Shown: positions 57,853 to 64,000 of the stretch, in pieces
Layout of the letters: each line of letters starts with the position of its first letter
Numbering within the stretch: the first letter of the stretch is position 1
NCBI GenBank assembly: GCA_002471275.1
Contig: DKPQ01000001.1
Span: forward strand, 1-64,000
Source: Flammeovirgaceae bacterium UBA7330
Lineage (GTDB): Bacteria > Bacteroidota > Bacteroidia > Cytophagales > Cyclobacteriaceae
DNA length: 64,000 nt
Reading direction: 5' to 3'
The notes under the pieces: model-generated
Seen by the model: the letters and a program-made list of their open reading frames with translations, nothing else
What the model was told of the DNA's origin: nothing
Database searches by the model: none
Position numbers and translations under genes: made by a program

Positions 57853-59252
57853 CCCTTTGGATTATTGTATTTTTCGTCATCTTTTTCGGACTGCTGGTAC
57901 TTGCTTCTTTCAAATCATTTAAGAAGAACAGAAGTTCTGAAGAGTTTCTTTTTGCCGGATCAAATATTGGAGCAGTTCTTGGTTTCCTGACCTTTGCGGC
58001 GGCTCTGTTTAGTGCATTTACTTTCATGGGAATGCCGGATTTCTTTAGAAACCAAGGACTGGGCGCCTGGATATTCCTGGCGTTTTCTGATGGTTTGATG
58101 GTATTTTTTATCCTCTGGTTTGGCTTTAGACTTAGAAAAAGAGCTAAACAAACGGGTTATAGTGGTGTGGCTGGTATGATGACCAAATGCTACGATACAA
58201 GATGGGCAGGTTATCTGCTGTTTCTGAGTTCATTTTTATTTCTGATTCCCTACGTGGCCATTCAGATCCGGGGCATATCTATCTTCCTGGATGCTGCATT
58301 TCCTTATGGTGTTCCCTCGTGGACCTGGTCTGTAGGGATCGTGGTCATTATGCTTTTGTATGCAGAGATCGGTGGATTAAAAGCAATTGTTTTTAGTGAT
58401 GCCATCCAGGGGCTATTGCTTTTGGTGGTTATCTGGATCATCGGTGTCTCTTGTCTGGACATGGCTGGAGGAATGAAAGCCATGTTTGCTGAGGTAGAGA
58501 GGGTAAAGCCGTCATTGCTGAGTCTTCCAGGACCCAACAATTTATTTACTCCTCAGTTTTTAGTGGCTTCTGCGATCGCTATTGTTTTAATCCCGGTGTC
58601 GCAGCCACAGTTCACTACGCGTCTGGTGGTGATGAAGAGCTTAAAATCTGTACACATCATGGCTTTTGCTGTGGGCTTTTTCGCCATCCTGGTGATCTTA
58701 CCAACAGCCTTTATCGGTCTTTATGGAGCCATCAATTATGCCGACGTACCTACGTCTGAATACCTATCATCGGCTTTGTTGTTTGATCAGGCCAATCCTG
58801 TAGCTGCCCTGGCAGTTGTTGGTCTCTTTGCCGCTTGTCTGTCTACCACCAACGCCCAGATCTTTGCATTGGGAACAGAGCTGCGGTCACTCCTAAGTGG
58901 TGAAGACAAGAAAGTAATGCGAGCAACCAAGCTGTCCTTACTGGTATTTTCAGTTATCGTGTTGGTATTCACCCAATTGATGGGAGACCAGCTGGCGTTG
59001 CTTGCTCGTGTAAGTTTCACCGGAACATCCATGATAGCGCCTATCGTCATTGGTGCATTGATTTTCAAAAATCCTCCAAAGCTTTTGATCATCACCTCAG
59101 CAATATCATTCTTTATCATGTTATTATCTGTCACAGGTGTTTTGCCTGCACAGTTCAGCGGAATGAGAATGGACTTTTCGCTTTACATATTCCAGGCTGT
59201 CACGGCAACGGCCATTATGTGGGCTCATCACTCAAAAGAAAAATCAAACTAA
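57849..59252 (+). CDS. Sodium:solute symporter (SSS family)
   Basis: A 467-residue inner-membrane transporter of about 12-13 helices. Signature features: FLFAGSNIGAVLGFLTFAAALFSAFTFMG near the N-terminus, GGLKAIVFSDAIQGLLLL (around 170-190) and a conserved GTSMIAPIVIGAL region. Members import sugars, amino acids or carboxylates with Na+. It couples with the small membrane protein upstream and precedes oxidoreductase and SDR genes, which suggests a catabolic locus for an imported compound. Confidence 0.92.
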   Translation: MTLWIIVFFVIFFGLLVLASFKSFKKNRSSEEFLFAGSNIGAVLGFLTFAAALFSAFTFMGMPDFFRNQGLGAWIFLAFSDGLMVFFILWFGFRLRKRAKQTGYSGVAGMMTKCYDTRWAGYLLFLSSFLFLIPYVAIQIRGISIFLDAAFPYGVPSWTWSVGIVVIMLLYAEIGGLKAIVFSDAIQGLLLLVVIWIIGVSCLDMAGGMKAMFAEVERVKPSLLSLPGPNNLFTPQFLVASAIAIVLIPVSQPQFTTRLVVMKSLKSVHIMAFAVGFFAILVILPTAFIGLYGAINYADVPTSEYLSSALLFDQANPVAALAVVGLFAACLSTTNAQIFALGTELRSLLSGEDKKVMRATKLSLLVFSVIVLVFTQLMGDQLALLARVSFTGTSMIAPIVIGALIFKNPPKLLIITSAISFFIMLLSVTGVLPAQFSGMRMDFSLYIFQAVTATAIMWAHHSKEKSN

Positions 59253-59273
59253 CTTCAAATCCAGTTCTTATCT

Positions 59274-60725
59274 ATGGCTGAAAAGTTCAAACCAAAGTAT
59301 TCAAGAGTAGCACAATTAAAAACAGCAGATGACTTCAAAAAGTATCTGGAAGACAATGAGATAGATCTGCCCTTCGATGCAGAGCTGACTAATGGTGATG
59401 AATCTCCTTATCAGCAGACCTTTCAGCTCAAATCAGGTAAGACCATTGGTAACCGATTTTCCATTCTTCCCATGGAGGGGTGGGATGGTACCACCGATGG
59501 AAAGCCTACCGAATACACCAAAAGGAGATGGAAAAATTTTGCCATTAGTGGTGCCAAGCTGTTGTGGGGAGGAGAAGCTTTTGCGGTGATGCCAGAGGGA
59601 CGTGCCAACCCAAACCAGTTGATGGCACTTGAAGAGAATTTTTCTGAACTAAAAGGTTTACATCAGCTGATCATGGATGGTCATAAAGCCGAATATGGCA
59701 AGACAGATGACCTTTGTGTTGGTTTTCAGCTGACACACTCGGGTAGGTTTTGCAAACCGTATGACAAAAAGAAGTCAGAACCCAGGATTGCCTACCACCA
59801 TCCCATTCTGGATAAGAAATTTGGTATAGATACTCAAAATGATGAGGTAATCCTGACAGATCAGGAGATCGATCAGCTCATTGATCGGTATATTTCTGCG
59901 GCTAAGCTGGCACAAAAGGCTGGATTTGACTTTGTGGATATCAAGCACTGTCATGGATATCTGGGACATGAAATTTTGAGTGGTTATCACCGGGAAGGAA
60001 AGTATGGAGGTAGCTTTGAGAATCGGACCCGATTCCTCAGGGATATTGTGGCAGGGATCCATGCAGAGGCACCCGGATTGGAAATTGGGGTACGATTGAG
60101 CTCTTTCGACTGGGTTCCCTTTACCCAGGGTGAGGATACAATGGGTATTCCGGAACAATTTTCCGGTGATTATGAATTTGCCTTCGGTGGAGGTAAGACA
60201 GGGACGGATATCGATCTTTCTGAGCCTTTCAAATTGATTGAATTGATGCAGTCCCTGGGTATTCAGTTGGTGTGTTTTACCGCAGGAAGTCCATACTATA
60301 ATCCGCATATCCAGCGACCGGCGTTGTTCCCTCCATCTGACGGATACCAACCACCGGAAGATCCATTGCAGGGAGTGGCCCGACAGATTAAGATAGCTGG
60401 TGACCTTAAGAAAGCGTTTCCTGATATTGCGCTTATCGGATCAGCCTACTCTTATTTGCAGGAATGGCTGCCTAATGTGGGGCAGTATGTACTGCGAAAC
60501 CAAATGTGTGATTTTATTGGTTTAGGCAGGATGGTACTATCTTATCCTGAGTTACCTCGTGATGTACTGGAAGGCAAGGAGATGGCCCGTAAGAAGATTT
60601 GCAGAACATTTTCGGATTGTACCACTGCTCCAAGAAATGGCATGATCTCAGGATGTTTTCCATTGGATCCTTTTTATAAAGACTTACCGGAAGCCAAAGA
60701 ACTTAAAACCATCAAAACCTCATGA
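59274..60725 (+). CDS. NADH:flavin oxidoreductase, Old Yellow Enzyme family
   Basis: A 483-residue FMN-dependent TIM barrel. RFSILPMEGWDGTTDGKPTEYTKRRWKN opens the barrel, with EGRANPNQLM, GFDFVDIKHCHGYLGHEILSG (substrate region) and RLSSFDWVPF later. A C-terminal DFIGLGRMVLSYPELP and cysteine pair (CRTFSDCTTAP) resemble the 2-enoate reductase group, but the Fe-S cluster motif is incomplete. It reduces activated alkenes, for example enoates. Gene overlaps the SDR start by four bases. Confidence 0.9.
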   Translation: MAEKFKPKYSRVAQLKTADDFKKYLEDNEIDLPFDAELTNGDESPYQQTFQLKSGKTIGNRFSILPMEGWDGTTDGKPTEYTKRRWKNFAISGAKLLWGGEAFAVMPEGRANPNQLMALEENFSELKGLHQLIMDGHKAEYGKTDDLCVGFQLTHSGRFCKPYDKKKSEPRIAYHHPILDKKFGIDTQNDEVILTDQEIDQLIDRYISAAKLAQKAGFDFVDIKHCHGYLGHEILSGYHREGKYGGSFENRTRFLRDIVAGIHAEAPGLEIGVRLSSFDWVPFTQGEDTMGIPEQFSGDYEFAFGGGKTGTDIDLSEPFKLIELMQSLGIQLVCFTAGSPYYNPHIQRPALFPPSDGYQPPEDPLQGVARQIKIAGDLKKAFPDIALIGSAYSYLQEWLPNVGQYVLRNQMCDFIGLGRMVLSYPELPRDVLEGKEMARKKICRTFSDCTTAPRNGMISGCFPLDPFYKDLPEAKELKTIKTS

Positions 60726-61492
60726 GCAAAACTGCATTGGTTACCGGAGGAAGCCGGGGTATTGGATTTGGGATTGTAAAAGCATTACTCTCAAAGGGAT
60801 ATAAAGTTGGAATAAATGGTGTGCGGGATGAAAGTTCCGTGCAGGAGCTATTGGATGGGTTAAGATCGGCAGGTGGTCAGGTAGAATATGTACAGGGAAA
60901 CATTGGGGATGCCGAAGATCGCCGCCAGATGGTCAAAACCATGAAAGAGAAATTTGGTCAGCTCAATGTGCTGGTCAACAATGCCGGCGTAGCGCCTCGC
61001 GAACGCAAAGATGTCCTTGAGATCACCGAAGACGACTTCGATTATTTGCTTGATATTAATTTGAAGGGGACCTTCTTCCTGACGCAGGAGATCGTAAACT
61101 GGATGGTTAAGCAGAAAAATGTTGCTCCGGCCGAAGATTTCACTATTGTAAATATCACTTCTGTATCTGCGGAAGTCGCCTCTATCAATCGGGGAGAATA
61201 TTGTATTTCCAAAGCAGGACTATCCATGATGTCGAAGCTTTTGGCCGTTCGGCTTGGTGAGATTGGAATTCCTGTTTTTGAAGTCAGGCCCGGCGTGATC
61301 GAAACGGATATGACTGCGGGTGTCAAAGAGAAGTATGAGCAAAAGATCAAAGAAGGGTTGTTAGTACAGCCTCGACTGGGCATTCCGGAAGATATTGGTA
61401 AGATTGTCTCAGCGCTTGTATCAGGGGATATTCCGTATTCTACCGGACAGATCCTGACCCCGGATGGTGGCTTAATGATACAACGGTTGTAG
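60722..61492 (+). CDS. Short-chain dehydrogenase/reductase (FabG-like)
   Basis: A 256-residue NAD(P)-dependent Rossmann enzyme: TGGSRGIG (8-15), NNAGVAPRE (about 88-96), catalytic S147 (ITS), Y160 and K164 (YCISK). The end GQILTPDGGLMIQRL is typical. It converts alcohols and ketones, with 3-ketoacyl or sugar substrates usual. Start overlaps the flavin oxidoreductase stop, so both are coexpressed and may act in sequence on the compound brought in by the symporter. Confidence 0.92.
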   Translation: MSKTALVTGGSRGIGFGIVKALLSKGYKVGINGVRDESSVQELLDGLRSAGGQVEYVQGNIGDAEDRRQMVKTMKEKFGQLNVLVNNAGVAPRERKDVLEITEDDFDYLLDINLKGTFFLTQEIVNWMVKQKNVAPAEDFTIVNITSVSAEVASINRGEYCISKAGLSMMSKLLAVRLGEIGIPVFEVRPGVIETDMTAGVKEKYEQKIKEGLLVQPRLGIPEDIGKIVSALVSGDIPYSTGQILTPDGGLMIQRL

Positions 61493-61557
61493 TACACCAG
61501 ATTCTTCAACTTATTTCCGGGAATTGGCTAACTTGACATGGAAAAATAACCTTTGCT

Positions 61558-63591
61558 ATGAACCGACTTATGCTTTTAATGTGTCTGCTAATATGGACAC
61601 TAGGGATTCTTCACGCCCAGGATGAAGACTTCAACATCCTTGATCATTGGGTAGAGTATAGCAATGGAGAAAACATGCTTCAGCTATACCTCAACAAGCA
61701 AGCTTACAGTCTGCTGGATGAAAGAGATCAGAAAATAGCCACTCTAAAAACCAAGCAAGACTGGGAAAACAGGAAGGGGGAAGTTAGTCGGATCTACCGT
61801 GATATCGTTGGCACTTTTCCTGAGAAAACGCCCCTAAATGCCAGGGTGACTGGCGTACTCAAGCGGGAGGACTTCAAAGTGGAGAAGATCATTTTTGAAT
61901 CCATGCCGGGATTTCATGTCACCGGATCGTTGTTCATACCCAATAAGTTAAAAGGCAAGCATCCTGCAATCCTATACGTGAGTGGTCATACGGAGCTTGC
62001 TTATAAATATCCCAACTATCAGCATGTCATCATCAACCTGGTGAAGAAAGGATTTGTCGTGTTTGCCATTGATCCGGTTGGCCAGGGGGAACGGCTCCAA
62101 TACTTCGATCCGGAGACAGGTAAATCTGCTGTTGGAGGACCTACCTCGGAGCATTCCTACCCAGGATTGCAATGCTTCCTGGCCGGAGAATCTGTCAACA
62201 AATATTTTATCTGGGATGGGATCAGAGCCATAGATTATTTACATACCAGAAAAGAGGTAGATACGAATCGATTAGGTGTGACTGGTCGATCGGGAGGCGG
62301 AACACAATCGGTTTTTATCTCCGCTTTTGATGAGCGTATCAAAGCTGCTGCTCCGGAAAACTATGTGACCAGTCACCGCAGACTGCTGCAAACAAGAGGT
62401 CCACAAGATGGTGAACAGAACTATTACCATTGGTTATCCAGCGGTGTAGCCCTTGAAGATCTGCTGATCATGAGAATGCCCAAACCACTACTACTCGTAA
62501 CTACAACACGTGATATTTTTAGCATTCAGGGTGCCAGAGAGGTCTATGAGGAGATCTCGAGAGGATATCAGGCGTTTGGATTGCCAGATAATATTGCAAA
62601 AGTTGAAGATGATGCCGGGCATTCTTCAACAAAAAGCAACAATGAATCGATATACAAATTTTTCAGGCATCATTTGTCATTCCCGGGAGTTACAGAAGAT
62701 GAAGAGATCGTCCCTTTCGAAGTCTCTGAGCTCATGGTCACATCCACAGGTCAGGTGTCGACCTCGATAGATGGTGAGTCTGTATTTAGTCTCAATAAAG
62801 AGTTGGCTGAAGAACTCAACAAAACGCTCAATGAAAAGAGAAAGTCTGCTGATTATCTTGAGCAGGCCAAAGGAGAAGCCATGACATTGTCAGGTTTTGA
62901 AGCACCCGGAAACCCGGAGTATATTTTGGATGGGTGCTATCAACGGGAAGGATACCGGATTTGCATGTATATCCTGAAAGGCCCGGGAGAAGCGTACGTC
63001 GTTCCACTACTCATGGCCATTCCTGATGGTGAGGGACCCAAACCGGTCATTGTTTCCCTTCACCCGGAGGGTAAGGAGAAGGGGATTGAGATGGAAGAAC
63101 TGATCAGTGAAGGATATGTCGTGGTTGCACCAGACCTGATTGGAGTAGGAGAGACCAAACCTGGAGCTGATTTTGGGCCAGGTCCGGCTTTTGGAGCCAT
63201 GATCCTGGGTAAGAGTGTGGTAGGCTTACAAGCTAGTGATATCGTGAATGTCGTGAATTTTCTGAAGGACCAACCCCTTGTAGATGCTGAAAACATTCAG
63301 GCGATCGCTTTTCAGGAACAGGTGCCGGCGTTGCTGCATGCTGCTGCCTTTAACACTTCAATTAAGGGAGTTGTTCTGGTAGACGGTCCTGAATCTTATT
63401 ACTCGGTGACTCAGGAAAGATTTTATGATTTACCGCTTTCCTTTTCCTGGGGAGTAGCAGGGGCTTTGAAAAGCTATGATCTTCCGGATTTGAAAAACCT
63501 GATCACTGAAAGAAATGGAAGGGTGATCAAATCGAATCCCGACAAAGAGCCTGGATTGTCTGAAGTGTTTATTGACTTGCTAGAAAGGTGA
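61558..63591 (+). CDS. Secreted alpha/beta hydrolase, acetylxylan-esterase-like, tandem domains
   Basis: A 677-residue exported protein with signal MNRLMLLMCLLIWTLGILHAQ. The first domain (about 95-375) is a full hydrolase: S245 in TGRSGGG, with late His in DDAGHSSTKS. The second (about 440-670) has the fold (VIVSLHPEGKEKG, VVVAPDLIGVGETKPG) but no visible G-x-S-x-G nucleophile, so it may be inactive or a binding domain. Esterases of this layout deacetylate plant or algal polysaccharides. A PL8 gene ends 21 bp later on the other strand. Confidence 0.85.
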   Translation: MNRLMLLMCLLIWTLGILHAQDEDFNILDHWVEYSNGENMLQLYLNKQAYSLLDERDQKIATLKTKQDWENRKGEVSRIYRDIVGTFPEKTPLNARVTGVLKREDFKVEKIIFESMPGFHVTGSLFIPNKLKGKHPAILYVSGHTELAYKYPNYQHVIINLVKKGFVVFAIDPVGQGERLQYFDPETGKSAVGGPTSEHSYPGLQCFLAGESVNKYFIWDGIRAIDYLHTRKEVDTNRLGVTGRSGGGTQSVFISAFDERIKAAAPENYVTSHRRLLQTRGPQDGEQNYYHWLSSGVALEDLLIMRMPKPLLLVTTTRDIFSIQGAREVYEEISRGYQAFGLPDNIAKVEDDAGHSSTKSNNESIYKFFRHHLSFPGVTEDEEIVPFEVSELMVTSTGQVSTSIDGESVFSLNKELAEELNKTLNEKRKSADYLEQAKGEAMTLSGFEAPGNPEYILDGCYQREGYRICMYILKGPGEAYVVPLLMAIPDGEGPKPVIVSLHPEGKEKGIEMEELISEGYVVVAPDLIGVGETKPGADFGPGPAFGAMILGKSVVGLQASDIVNVVNFLKDQPLVDAENIQAIAFQEQVPALLHAAAFNTSIKGVVLVDGPESYYSVTQERFYDLPLSFSWGVAGALKSYDLPDLKNLITERNGRVIKSNPDKEPGLSEVFIDLLER

Positions 63592-63612
63592 TCTTGTAGA
63601 TAAGCCTAACAG

Positions 63613-64000
63613 TCAAAGTTTTATTTTCAAATCGATTGTTTTACTCTGACCGGAGTATTCTCCATCCGGAAGATTTACTGTCACACTATTTTTCTTGCCG
63701 TTTTTTCTTTCAAAAGAAACAGTGACTTCATCAAGCTTTGTGGTAGGATCGCTCACGGATATTGTATTGGATTTTTTATCGATCACCACCAGGCAGGGAT
63801 CACTGACAGAAAGTGTGAGTTTTTTGGATAATGGGTGAGTTGTGATCTTGTGAAATGCAAATCCCATCCTTTCGGTAGCTATATGTTGGATCGCCTGAAG
63901 GTTTTCATTATTTGAGAGTACTTCGATCGGTGGTTTTTTAGTCAACGCCTGTGTTTCTTCTCTTGAAACTCCGGGGAATACACCATAAGCATATTTCTCA
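63613..64000 (-). CDS. Polysaccharide lyase family 8, C-terminal fragment at window edge
   Basis: The frame runs off the window; its real start lies beyond 64000. The visible 129 residues include EKYAYGVFPGVSREETQA (upstream of an internal TTG) and then PIEVLSNNENLQAIQH, which match the C-terminal beta-sandwich of PL8 lyases (chondroitin AC, hyaluronate and xanthan lyases). The catalytic Asn/His/Tyr domain is outside the window. This lyase would attack acidic or sulfated glycans, consistent with the sulfatases here. Confidence 0.72.
   Translation of the reverse strand, partial: EKYAYGVFPGVSREETQALTKKPPIEVLSNNENLQAIQHIATERMGFAFHKITTHPLSKKLTLSVSDPCLVVIDKKSNTISVSDPTTKLDEVTVSFERKNGKKNSVTVNLPDGEYSGQSKTIDLKIKL

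Overview
The window looks like chromosomal DNA of a marine-type Bacteroidota, most likely a Cytophagia relative (Fulvivirga, Roseivirga or Reichenbachiella-like). Support: Bacteroidota -7 promoter elements (TAnnTTTG) in front of many genes, very few Shine-Dalgarno sites, many lipoproteins, M56/BlaI signalling pairs, sulfatases, and palindromic intergenic repeats of the type common in this phylum. The genus is inference from memory, not from a search. I recognise no tRNA, rRNA, CRISPR array, prophage or transposase gene.

Layout. (1) 1-1830: two lipoprotein genes with non-ATG starts, separated and bordered by related elements with inverted ends. This looks like a gene-cassette array with no integrase in view, and is the most unusual structure here. 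(2) 1830-2780: no gene, but a dense mosaic of hairpins, a 22-bp tandem repeat and a dispersed perfect hairpin that recurs at 31.1-31.5 kb. (3) 2.8-20 kb: housekeeping and metabolic genes: M14 amidohydrolase-like protein, lipase, membrane patatin, aspartic protease with PDZ, fused acyl-CoA mutase IcmF, DUF1080 protein, DAHP synthase, OsmC, CBS protein, Kef-type antiporter, SpoU methyltransferase. (4) 20-23.4 kb: a six-PAS histidine kinase with its response regulator. (5) 23.5-36.7 kb: two sulfatases, a PQQ-propeller protein, a FAN1-like nuclease, and a PSD1/DUF1501 pair of the kind common in Planctomycetes. (6) 36.8-44.8 kb: BlaR1/BlaI pair, a lipoprotein, an SGNH hydrolase, a cyclic-nucleotide-binding acyltransferase, an IscA-type protein, ThiL and YceI. 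(7) 44.9-53.8 kb: DUF3109 protein, a glycosidase-like lipoprotein next to a GH29 fucosidase, duplicated c-type cytochromes, an amidase. (8) 54-56.4 kb: an ArsR-controlled operon (SRPBCC, DoxX-like, two YdeI-like proteins) with a very clear promoter and twin operators. (9) 56.4-63.6 kb: an oddly built photolyase-like protein, then a co-directional run of solute symporter, Old Yellow Enzyme-type oxidoreductase, SDR and esterase. (10) 63.6 kb to the edge: the C-terminus of a PL8 polysaccharide lyase.

Functionally, sulfatases, GH29, PL8, DUF1080, PSD1/DUF1501, sugar-isomerase-like protein and esterase point to degradation of sulfated or fucosylated polysaccharides. They are scattered and there is no SusC/SusD pair, so this is not a classical polysaccharide utilisation locus.
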